64,000 nucleotides of DNA. It comes from Isoetes taiwanensis (Eukaryota > Streptophyta > Lycopodiopsida > Isoetales > Isoetaceae). The position numbers were made by a program, and so were the translations under genes. The notes below the pieces were generated by a model. That model saw nothing but the letters and a program-made list of their open reading frames with translations. It was not told the origin of the DNA and did not search any database. The DNA lies in assembly GCA_021234155.1 (NCBI GenBank), contig JAJEKV010000127.1:2037728-2101727 (forward strand), given 5' to 3'. Within the stretch, counting starts at the first letter, position 1. Each line of letters begins with the position of its first letter. This document shows, piece after piece, positions 35,405 through 45,988 of this stretch.

Positions 35405-36900
35405 TGTGACGTTCCCTTACTGCCTTCTTCATGATGCCCCATCAGATCCTAAGGCGGAGTTCATCCCCCCGTAGCCAAGCTAGAAGGGGCCATCCACCGA
35501 CACCAATCCCATGAACCGACCAAGGAGGGAAGAGGGATGGGTCATTTGCCCGCCTTCCTTCTGGACCGCCCTAGTCAGAAGCGTGAATAAACATGAGCAC
35601 ATAATCATCAATACATCAATAAGTTCACCTCAAGGGTGAATACATCATAACATAACATGTACAATAACATCAATAGCATCAACATGGGGAGATCCTACCT
35701 GTGGCTCGGGGACTCATAGGGGATCGACCGACGCTTTGGGTCTCCATAAGTCAATGCACTAAATTCACACAAGAATGGATTGGGTTGGCACAAGAACATG
35801 GCTCTGGGTAGTCCACTCCACCGCCCCTCCTCAAGTGCACACTTTGCGCAGTAGGTTGACAAGTGTTGGGACCCACCAGAGCCCCGCCGAGTACATAGCC
35901 AAGAGGGCTACCGGCCGGGTGCATCTCCCCAGCCCGATGAGGCAGAGGAGAGTCACCTCCTCCGTGAGGCATGCATGCCCATCACACAGCGGCTAGAGGG
36001 CCACCACCCTTATTCGACTTGAACCCCATGAAAGGTGACGATCACCCCAAAGGTGTCGAGCTCATGCCTTGCCCCCACTCTCAAGCAAACCATTAAGCCT
36101 AGCCCACTAAGATCCCTGGTAGGCTTTACACACCAGAGGGATCAATCAGTGATGGGACAAGGCGGGCTCTTGTGCACGGGCCGCATTAATTGGGTATTAA
36201 TGAGGCTATCTAGGAACATCTGCTACAGAGGCTTTTAGGGTCTCTACCCACCTTCCCAATACACGGGAGAGCATAGAATGAACACCTTCATCATTAAAGA
36301 ATTGGAATGTAGAATACCATCTAATCTATCTACCTAAACATCCAAAGTTAGGTTCTTTTGTTAGGGCTTATGATCTCGAGATCTATAAGGCCTCTAAGGC
36401 TGAACTAACATGCTAAACCAAATTTTATTGCCAAACCAAAAGGCGGCTTTGCACAACAGTAATGACTGCTTTACTGGTGCCCTCGATTTTGCTCCGCATC
36501 CTCTAATGCGCCCATGCCTCGATCTTTGTCAAGACTCGCCGCTACAAAGAATTGTTGTGCAAAGACGGTTTTTCAGAGCCTGGCAATGCGAACTAAGGTC
36601 TTGGCTTGGCCTCTGGACGGCTCTTTGGAAACCCTAATTGCGAAAAGGAAGAAGGGTTTAGGGTTTAAAGGGAAAGCCCTTATATAGAAACCCTTAGGGT
36701 TAAAGTTAACATTGGCCAAATGGGGTTTTGCCATTTGGCATGGGGTTTATAGTTGTATATGTTTATTAAACATGCACAACATACCAGGTTGCCCCCTAGG
36801 TGCAACCCTTTACGCCTCGCTAGTACTTGTCATGATGATAAGCACGCGCATGACGGGCAGATAATATACATATTTGGGCGATATTATACCGAACGCCACA
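35405..36900 (-). repeat. Element B LTR, D2 copy (3' LTR)
   Basis: 1496 bp, TGTGACGTTCC...ACGCCACA; counterpart of 19131-20664 and followed by the polypurine tract (36901-36914). TATATAAG is on the minus strand at 36679-36686. Confidence 0.88.
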
Positions 36901-37643
36901 ATCTCCCCACCTTGGATTGATGATGCCCTCAGCATCACGCGTCTCCCCACCTTGAAAACCTGCATAACCTGCAATTACATTTGATACATATAACTTTACA
37001 ACATGATTACCCCAAGGTAATATTTTAATTATTCATAACACATCCTTGTTTAATATTATACTATGATAAGAGGTTATTTCATCCTCTCTTGCTTTTATCG
37101 CCTATTATTCACAAAATTTTATGGCTTACACCATTATTATAAACATAGTTCCAAAATTCTCTAATTAAGGTTCCACATCGCTCCTTACAACACATCATAA
37201 CAAAATTATGTGTTGCAAGTCTTCGCAGTGCGACCTTCCTGCCGCTAGACTCTCCTATTGGCCTGGTGGTTCAACACTACGTCAGTATTCATTAAATTAT
37301 TATAAAGTTGGTTGTTAGGGAACCACCCATTAATTACAATTTACATGAGACTAATCTCCCTACAGAAAGAGGATGCTTTTCCATCGTGGGCCGGGAGACA
37401 ACGCCCCTATCATGCCTAGGATGACACTCATGCCTACACCTTTAGTTGCCTTTTAGCGTGAAGGGTGGCGCCCTTCCCGCATTTGGGCGGAAGGGTGGCC
37501 CCTTCTCATGGTAGGCATTGACTAGAGGTGCTTTCCGATCAATGCATGCCCGAATGACCTCTTATCTCTCATAGTCATCTACTCCGCGAGACGGAAGTAG
37601 ACTTTTTAATCTACCTTCCACTCACCTATCGGCTCGATGTCGA

Positions 37644-40600
37644 CTACTTCTGGACGAAAGCCACCCTTTGCATTGCTCCATGAATTGGGGGTACCGCTTC
37701 TCCAAATCTGATTGTAGTACCCACATAGGCCCCTCCACAGATAAATGCGCCCATTTCACTAGGGTATTGGAAATTTGATCTTCTTGTCTTCTTTATAGGC
37801 CCCTGGGCAAGAAGAATCTTTGGGATGATTTCAAGTTGGTCGTCCGCCATTTCCAAAGAACTCGATTGTCTCCAATACTTCCTCCGGATTAGGAGTGTGC
37901 CTCTTTAGGAGACTTACATGGAAGACCCTATGGATTTTGAGATGTGTCAAGGTCCAACTTGTAGGATTGGGTACCTACTCTTTGGTTATCCCGAAAGGTC
38001 CAGCCCATCTTGGAGCAAGCTTGCAATTGCCGATGCGAGCTTGGCCTCGCTTCACCTTGATCTTCAACCACACATTGTCTCCCCACCTGAAATTCCCTTA
38101 TCGTTTCTATGCTTATCTACCATTTTTTCACCTACTTCTCGCCGCTAGAAGGTATCCTCTTACCTCCTCCACCAATTGCCGATATCCGATAACATCTCAT
38201 TGAGACTTCCATCGCTGACACCGGGTTGTGCCAAGTATCTGGGGTGAGACACTAATACCCATAATTAATCATGAAAGGAGGCATCTGCGATGACTCCTGC
38301 TTAGTGCTGGTGCAGGCGAACTCTACTAAGTGGATGAAATCCTCCCACTTAGATTGTTTGTTCCATACATAATTCCTTAGCATATCTTCAATAATCCTAT
38401 TGGTTCGCTTCGTCTGACCATCTGTTTGCGGATGATATGTTGTGCTCATATAAAGCTTCGTCTGGATGGTGGTAAATAGGTCCTGCCAAAATGCACTCAT
38501 AAATTTAGAATCCCTATCCCAGATTATCTCCTCTGCATGCCGTGGAGTCTAGGAAATATCCACGTCAGGTTCGTTTCCCGTAAATACCTAAGTGTGCCAT
38601 CTTCTCGACAACTTATCCACCACCACCATCGGTCATCCTTGCCTCTTTGCCGCATTGGGAGCCCCGTAATGAAATCCATGCTTATGACTTCCCACTTAGC
38701 ATTTGGCACCCAACGGCACCACCATCCTCGATTCGAGTTGCTCGCTTTTTGTTTGTGGGCATATCCGCACTCTTGGGTACCTCTGCTATTTGCTTCTTCA
38801 TGCCGCCAGAAGTGAAATCTTGAAATATGTCTTCATGAACCCCCCACCGCTTTGGGGCTATTGTGTGTATAATTGAGAATTAATTTTCTTACCCCAAGAT
38901 TCCAAAGACACACAACTTGTTCTTATGGTATAGGAGGTTTCTTCCCTTTTATAGTTCCTTGAAGGCCCCTTTCCTTATCCGTTTTTGCCTCTTTGGAGAG
39001 GCTTTGCCCACACTTTTTAAAGTCGCCGCCGATGGCAACGCTTCGATCCTCTTGCCATACTCACTTGTGAGGGGTGGATATGGCATTGCAATGCGCCCTT
39101 GTTCAAAGGCTTCCCCGAGAGCGATTCCGCGACTACATTCAAATTTTACCTAGCTTGTAGACTATCTCAAGTCATACTCTTCAAGAAACTCCATCCACCT
39201 CCTTTGTCTCAAATTCAGGAGTGGTTATGAAGATGTATTGAGACTTTGGTGATCTCGGTCTAGTTGGAACTTTCTTCCCAACAAATAGTGTCTCCAGATT
39301 CGCAATGCTCTTACAATGGCCAAGAGCTCTTGGTCATGAGTTGGGTATCACCGCTTTGCATCATTCATCTTCTTGGAGTCATATGCGACTACCCTTTCCT
39401 CCCCGCATGAGTACCGCACTGCTATCCCGCTAGCGCCTCATGCTACAAGCTTATCCTTGGTGGGTCCGCAAGACTAAGATCGGGCCGCCGCTAAAGCTTC
39501 CTTCAACGCCTCAAATGCCGTGATGGGGCCTTTTTTGCCAATGACTTGCCCAATCTTTTATCTTCCCCCCGCTTTGGTGAGGTCCGCCAATGGAGCTGCC
39601 ACCTTTGCAAAGTTCTTGACGAACTTCCCTGTAATACCCTCGCTAAGCCGAGGAAGCTTCGCCCATGGGTGTTCTTTGGTGCCGCCAATCAATTACCGCT
39701 TCAATCTTTGGTGGTCGGTGGAGATCCTTCCACCGAGATTACATGCCCCAAATACTCCACTTTTATGTTGCGGCGGCACTTGGATAGCTTTGCAAAAAGC
39801 TGATGCCTCCTCAACTTTTCAAGTACCTTCCTCAAGTGTTGGGCATGTTCCTCTAAGGATTTGCTGTAGACTAGAATGTCATCAAAGAAAACTATGATGA
39901 AAACATCTAGGAACTCGCAGAAAACATCATTCATGAGCCTCATGAAGCTTGCTGGAGCATTTGACAATCCAAACGGCATCACTATGAACTCATAATGGCA
40001 ATATCTCATCCTGAATGCAGACTTATGGATGCCCTCTTCCTTGATTCTGATATGGTGATAACCTGACCTCAAATCTATCTTGGAAAAGACCTTTGCTCCC
40101 TGCAACTGATCCATCAGATCATTTGATCGAGGTAGAGCATATTTGTTCTTGACGGTGTGCTTGTTCAATTGACGATAGTCAATGCACATCCTAAGACTTC
40201 CATCCTTCTTCTTCACGAAGAGTATTGGCGCTCCAAATGGAGAGACACTAGGTCTTATAAACCCTAGGTCTAGCAACTCCCCGCAATTGCTTTTTCAATT
40301 CCGCCAACTCCTCGGGTTGACATCCTCGTAGGCTTTGCTTGTTGGCTTAGTTCCCGCTCAAATGTTATTTCACACTGACTCCTTTGTAAGGTGGAAGTTT
40401 TTAATCTCATCCGGGAACAAATCATGGAATTCCTTCACCAACTTTGCTATAGACTTTGGGAGCTTGCTCAATGCTTTGGCCTCTTTCTCTTCCGCCGTCT
40501 CTTGCTCGTCAACTTCGAGTTTAAAGACATAGGCCACTTGCTCCTTTAAGCATCTAAGTAACTTCTTACTAGACATGCATTGCATGATTGGGGTGACTTT

Positions 40601-41170
40601 TTACCTGTTATCTCAATGACCTTTGCCTTCCTCAAGCTGTTAAGGTTACTTTTCCCCCACAATCAATCACAGCCCAGCCGCCCAAGGTATTCCATGCCTA
40701 TGATCAAGTCGCATTTGCCGATGTTCATCACTTCGCCTCCCATTCCAACATTGAGTCCTCGCAAGTCTATGTCGGCTGATCCTCTTCCCCTGCTGGTATC
40801 CATTGCCCCACTTTGCAACACAAACAGGCCTAGACTTGGACTTCAAAGGCTTCAGCTTCAACATTTATACCATCCTTGGTGAGGCAAAATTGTGAGTACC
40901 CCCTGTGTCTATCAACACTATGAAGGACTTGGCTTGGGCCTTACCAGTCGTCGAAATGACTTGGTAATCGACTCTCAAAGATTCTCATAGTCAATAGCAA
41001 AGAAAGATGTGGCACTCACCTTGATGTAGTCGGAGCATCTTCTTCGCCGACGTCCCCGGGTGTCTCCCATCCTAACTCTCGCTAACGCCGCTGCTCATCA
41101 CAAATGGGCAATTATGTGTCCGATGTCCTAGCCGAAACACCAAGCAATAACCGCCAATACATTCCTACCT
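37644..41170 (-). pseudogene. Element B pol, D2 copy, broken
   Basis: Same order as D1. Chromodomain remnants lie at 37856-37644. Integrase end 38500-38252 is nearly identical to D1 (RTNRIIEDMLRNYVWNKQSK). RT 40276-39701 is well preserved with [20 protein letters not shown] and [12 protein letters not shown]. Protease-RT linker fragments are at 40585-40370, and the knuckle/protease region to about 41170 is heavily altered. The TAG after INYGY and the TGA before YPTHD are both present as in D1. Confidence 0.82.
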
Positions 41171-41706
41171 CTTCTCCTTGGAGATGGACTATAAGAACTG
41201 CTTATCATCCTTGGAATAGTTTGAACCACCTCCTGCTCCCTTGAAGCTGACCTGCTCCTTATCCTATTTTGCCAAAATTTCCGCTGCCTTGCTTCCCTAA
41301 ATTTGCGCTGTACCGAGGTCCTCTAGTCAGCCGGGCTTGTTGCTCTTGGGTCAGAGCTTCCTGTACCCTTCCCTTTGTCCCGATAGTACTAATGCCTCGC
41401 CCACTCTCTTTGAGGTCCTGCTCCTTGTAAGCTCACCGCCTTGGACTCGGGCCTCACACTGCCTTGGGGTTTATTGCTCTCACTATAGCTTCCCTCGATT
41501 TCTTCATTCAAGCCTTCGATGTACCCCCCTATCGCATGTATTTCACTCAATTTCTAAGACACATAGAGCCTCAAAATTTCATGAACTCTTCGGTGTACTT
41601 CATATCTTTATTGCCATGCCAGAAACCTCAGAAACTGCTGCATCATATGACACTTTGTGGTTCCCTTGGCACGTAATGGCGCTTTAAATGCTTTGGCAAA
41701 CTTTTT
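41171..41706 (-). pseudogene. Element B gag remnant (D2), cut by deletion
   Basis: Corresponds to D1 25020-25541 (basic linker and end of capsid). At 41701-41706 the sequence jumps from capsid (GCTTTGGCAAAC) to 5' non-coding sequence (TTTATAGACAAAAA), equivalent to joining D1 25541 to 27988. The remaining gag and all of ORF-b are missing. A few T bases are shared at the junction. Confidence 0.8.
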
Positions 41707-41876
41707 TATAGACAAAAATCCAATTTTGGGAAATTTTGGGTTGGGGAATATCTATGATTCTAAGGTGCTGCTATGCAATTCATAGGCAAACTAAGTTAAA
41801 GAGTGCATTCTAAGGATCCTATTGCAACAAATTTCATCTAATTTAGATAGAATTGGGTAAGTTAAGGCCAATTTTG

Positions 41877-42350
41877 GTCCACCACTCACACAAAGGCGCG
41901 AGAGGCTAATCCAAAATCTCGCATTGGGTCCCGGGCACCAGGAGGGGTGGGGCCCTATTTGGGTCGAGGATGACTCAAAACATGCAAACTAAGGGTCAAA
42001 TCCGGTTATCTCAACGAAAGTTAGGTCGATTGTGCCCTTTACTTTCTTCATTTGGACAAGTCTCGGGGTCGCCACCACTCACACAAAGGCGCGAGAGGCT
42101 AATCCAAAAAATCTCGATTGGGTCCTCGCGACTCGTGAGGGATGGGACTGCTTTGGGTTTAGGATGGCTCAATTTCTACAATCTAAGGGTCAAATCATAC
42201 TTATTTCTATGAGTTAAGCCTGATTGTGCCCTTTATTTCTATATTTGGCCAAGTCTTGGCAAAGATCAATGGTCGACCACTCACACAAAGGCGCAAGAGG
42301 CTAATCCCAAAATCTCGGATTGGGTCCCTGCTCGTGGAGGGGCCAAAACA
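41877..42350. repeat. Three stem-loop modules, element B (D2)
   Basis: Modules at about 41877-41953, 42073-42148 and 42276-42344, counterparts of 28165-28640. Here CACAGTGCGCGAG appears as CACAAAGGCGCGAG in each module, an example of the recurrent CAG change in this copy. Confidence 0.75.
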
Positions 42351-42589
42351 CCGAAGTTTTGCTCCAAATTTGGCAATTCCAAATGTAGATATCCTTAATA
42401 CAATCTAGATACTTTTAATTTTACACATTAACATGACAAAAACATAAATTTGTATTTATAAAAAGTCTCAGATTTACAAATCTTCCTTTTAATAAACCTA
42501 GCTAATTTCATATCTTTAGGGCATACAAGTTACTTTTTTTGCATGAAGGGAAGAGTCTTCAAAGTGTTGAACTATCATTTGTTCTTTCC

Positions 42590-43629
42590 TCAGAAAGCGA
42601 GTAACATGTCATCTGCTACCTCTTGGTGTTGCCAAACTTTGCAAAATTTTACGAGTGAGTCTCGCCGGCGGCGTTTCAGTGGGATCAAAGAACCCTCAGA
42701 AGCTCCTCCTCAAAATGGCGCATTTCCAGCAACTCTCGCTGGCAGTAAGAATCGGCCTTTCCCTTCATCGGCTTCTTTGATGGTGCTGGTTTTCCGTGGG
42801 CTTTCAGCCTGGGTGTTCTTCTTGGATCTGCCTGCCCTCCACGACGCGGGACTTTGTGTCGGCCAGAATACCTTGAGTACCTCGCATTTTCAAGGCACCG
42901 GTTGTACCCTTGAGCTTTTTATGTAATTTTGTTCGTGTTTGAGTAATGATGACCCCTTGCTGGCTTGGGCTTTAGAACTGGGCTGTCAGTTTCTTTGGCA
43001 GGGCCATTTGGGGTAAGGGGTGCCCTCGCTGCGCCTCCTCCTCTTCTAAGACTGCATTTGAAGGTCCCGAGCCTTCAACATGGGACCCTATCTCATCATC
43101 CGGACCTGTCAAGGTGGGGGTGGCCCGTTTGCCCCGCCTCCGCCATATTACGACTCCCTTGGCCTAAGATTGTTCTCTGCCTTTCGCCGGTTTCTTGGGC
43201 AGGGACCTTTTCCTTTCTCCTCTCTCCGCTTCTTTGCGCTTCTTCCCTTTCTCCTCTTGCCTCCCGCTTTCTTCCTTCCTCTTCCTCTTGAGTTCTCTTC
43301 CCCCCCCCTCTTTCTCCATCTCTACTAGCTTCCACACCATTTCTTCTGTCATCTCCTCGCCTCGCCCCCCCTCATTTTGGCCTCCATCTCCCTCGCTCCT
43401 GTGGTTCTTGGCCCCCGCCTCCACTTCTTGGCCCTCCTCCTCCCTCTTGATGCCCCGATCCTCCTCTTTGGGCATTAGGGTTTGCATCCTGGTCTTGCTC
43501 TCGCCTCGGCTCCTCGAAATCGCCTTGCTCTGCTAAGTAGCCCTGACAAAGTTGTTCCGCACTACTATTCGGCAATTTGTTTGGTTCGGGCCATGTTTGG
43601 AATGGTCTAATTGCCTTCCTAGCACCCAA
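42590..43629 (-). pseudogene. Element B ORF-a: charged ORF next to the 5' LTR, broken
   Basis: 43629-43372 (RPFQTWPEPNKLPNSSAEQL, Gly/Glu-rich), 43487-43164 (EEMVWKLVEMEKEGGGRELK, KRKRKEESGRQEEKGKKRK) and a C-terminal part near 42740-42690 reading EMRHFEEELLRVL give a protein of about 340 residues with a very charged centre. Homologous along its length to ORF-a of element A. No known domain is recognised. It is the first ORF downstream of the 5' LTR of element B, about 800 bp from it, with stem-loop modules on both sides. Confidence 0.65.
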
Positions 43630-43810
43630 AAATTGCCTCCTTGAACGACGAGCAGCTAAGTGGAGAAGGAAAGTGTAAATGAGGAACCCTAAAGATCTAT
43701 TAATAGGTCTGGGGGTTTTAGGGTTTGGACCTGCAAATTCATGTTGTACAATCCTGCAAGGTATTAGTGTTTATAGGATCAATACATTAGGTTTGTTTAG
43801 GCAAAAAGTG

Positions 43811-43870
43811 TCCACCACTCGCACAGTGCATGGGAGGCTAATCCAAAAATTTCGGATTGGTCCTGGGCAC

Positions 43871-43902
<32 letters not shown>

Positions 43903-44206
43903 GTCATCAATATATTAAAAGAATGGTAATGTTACAAAGCAAGTGAGGAGGAAGGAGAACTGCCCCAAAGCCCTGGGCGCACTCTATGAGGGGTCATCAA
44001 TTTTTTACTCTGATTTTCAATTTATAAAGTGTTTATTAGTGTTACAACATGCAAATCTAGCTCAAATCTAAGGATTAAGCTGCCCTGCACTATCAAATTA
44101 CACTAATTATGCATCTATCTAGGTCAACATGGGTCGACCACTCACACAGTGCGCGAGAGGCAAATCCAAAAATCTTGGATTGGCCCTAGGCGCACTCTGT
44201 GAGGGG
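43811..44206. repeat. Two stem-loop modules between 5' LTR and ORF-a of element B
   Basis: One complete module is at 44138-44206 (CTCACACAGTGCGCGAGAGG, then GGCGCACTCTGTGAGGGG). One is split by an insertion: left part 43811-43870, right part from about 43970 to 44000. Confidence 0.75.
43871..43970 (-). mobile_element. Short poly(A) retroposon inserted in a stem-loop module
   Basis: A T run (43871-43894) followed by about 75 bp resembling the 3' end of a LINE read on the minus strand (CTTTTAATATATTGATGACA). The flanks CCTGGGCAC (43862-43870) and CCTGGGCGCAC (from about 43973) are a near-perfect target duplication, and the module sequence resumes after it. Confidence 0.75.
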
Positions 44207-44410
44207 TCACAACTTTTTGGCCATGATTTCTAGGGTTTTTGCTAAAAATTCTTACTAGCTTAGCTTTTTTTTTACTTACTGCACTAGAAATTGGAAAAAA
44301 CAATTTCCCAATTTTCGAGGTGCATGCTTGGGTGGCTATTCCCAAGACTGGAAGTCTACTATTAGTCCTAACAGTAATGGTCGCTCTCGACCTTGTGGTT
44401 CCGCCAAGAT

Positions 44411-44424
44411 CATGCTCGATACCA
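44411..44424 (-). other. Primer binding site of element B (initiator Met tRNA type)
   Basis: Minus strand TGGTATCGAGCATG one base inside the 5' LTR. Same one-base shortening relative to TGGTATCAGAGC as element A. Confidence 0.78.
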
Positions 44425-44425
44425 C

Positions 44426-45988
44426 TGCGGACGCCCCTACTGCCTATGATGCTCCCATCGTATCCGAAGGCGGAGTTCATCCCCCTGGTAGCCAAGCTAG
44501 CAGGGGCCATCCACCTGGCATCAATCCCATGAACTGGGCCAGTGAGGGAAGAGTGGATGGGTCATTTGCCTGTCTTCCTTCGGGATCGTCCTAGCTGCGG
44601 AAGCGTGAATAAACATGAGCACATAATCATCAATACATCAATAAGTTCACCTCGAAGGGTGAATACATCATAACATAACATGTACAATAACATCAATAGC
44701 ATCAACATGGGGAGATTCTACCCGTGGTTCACATCAGAGGGGATCGACCGATGGCTTGGGTCCCCGTAAGTCAATACGCACCAATTCATGGCAATGGATT
44801 GGGTTGGCATAAGAACATGGCTGTTAGTCCACTCCATCCGGGAGGTCCCCCCCCATCTTTAGAAGTACACACTTTGCGTTATCAGTAGGTTGACAAGTGT
44901 TGGGACCCATCGAAATGAAGCCATAGTTATGACGCCGCGGGCTAGCCAAGAGGGCTACCGGCCGGGTTGCATCTCCCCGGGCCCTCGATGAGGCAGGAGG
45001 AGAGTCACCTCCCCCCGCAGGCATGCATGCCCATCACATGTGGCTAGAGGGCCACCGCCCCTATTTGACTTGAACCCCATGGAAGGTGACGATCACCCCT
45101 GCAGGTGTCGAGCTCATGCCTTGCCCCCACTGCACTATTAAGCCTAGCCCACTAAGATCCCCCGGTAGGCTTTACACACCGTAGGATCAATCAGTGATGG
45201 GACAAGTCCCCTCTTTCATCTGCCTAGCCCTCCACCCACAACCAAAGTGTTTTGTGGGTGTCCGCATTAATTGGGTATTAATGAGGCTATCTAGGAACAT
45301 CCGCCGCAGGGCTTTTAGGGCCTCTACCCCTTCCCAATACACGGGAGAGCATAGAATGAACACCTTCATCATTAAAGAACCGAATGTAGAATAACATCTA
45401 ACTGCCTACCTAAACATCCAAAGTTAGGTTCTTTTGTTAGGGCTTATGATCTCGGATCTATAAGGCCTCTAAGGCTGAACTAACATGCTAAACCAGCTTA
45501 TTGCCAAACCAAAAGGCGCTTTCCACAATAGAATGATCGCTAACTGGGCGCCGATTTGCTCCGCATCCTAATGCGCCCATGCCTCTCGATCCCCAAGACC
45601 GGCCGGGTGGGAGAACTGTTGTGCAAAGACGGCTTTCAGAGTTCGGGCAATGTGAACTAGGGTCTTGGCTTGGCCGAAATGGCTCTTGGAGACCCTAATT
45701 GCAAAAAGGAAGAAGGGTTTAGGTTTAAGGGGAAAGCCCTTATATAGAAACCCTTAGGGTTAGGGTTAACATTGTCCAAAATGGGGTTTTGCATTTGGCA
45801 TGGGGTTTATAGTTGTATATAATTATTAAACATGCATTAACATAATGAGGTTGCCCCCCTAGGGTGCAACCCTTTGCCCCTAGGGTGCAACCCTTTACGC
45901 CTCGCTAGTACTTGTCATGATGACAAGTACGTAGGACGGGCAAAGATAATATACGTGATTTGGGCCATATATTATACCGAACGCCACA
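44426..45988 (-). repeat. Element B 5' LTR
   Basis: 1563 bp matching 19131-20664 throughout (for example CATAACATAACATGTACAATA and the GAAGGGTTTAGG telobox region). Ends are degraded: TGCGGACGCCCC for TGTGACGTCCCC, and ACGCCACA. The right flank is TTTAT, which does not match the left flank GGGAT of the D1 LTR. Contains a 21-bp tandem duplication (CCCCTAGGGTGCAACCCTTT, about 45854-45896). Confidence 0.87.
45739..45746 (-). promoter_or_regulatory. TATA box of element B 5' LTR
   Basis: Minus strand TATATAAG, followed about 12 bases downstream by telobox-type CCTAAACC sequence. The same arrangement is in the other two B LTRs (20442-20449 and 36679-36686). As this is the 5' LTR, it would drive the genomic RNA of element B. 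Confidence 0.6.

Larger units (their letters stand above)
28875..42583. repeat. Tandem duplication, copy D2 (13.7 kb)
   Basis: Second copy of the block. Relative to D1 it has a solo LTR insertion (29669-31167), an 83-bp segment absent from D1 (29395-29477), and a deletion of about 2.4 kb at 41701-41706 that removes gag and ORF-b of element B. Similarity to D1 is patchy: near-identical at about 38231-38515 and 39800-40280, but strongly altered between, mostly at CTG/CAG/GTC sites. Confidence 0.9.

Noticed and set aside
36640-36720. Telomere-like AAACCCTAA runs as interstitial telomere repeats
   Set aside because: Only one to three units, at the same place in each LTR; they are promoter teloboxes, not telomere arrays.
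43096-43335. Lys/Glu-rich ORF-a region as pure simple-sequence repeat
   Set aside because: Ends of ORF-a match element A at specific non-repetitive residues (WPEPN, RHF), so it is not only low complexity.
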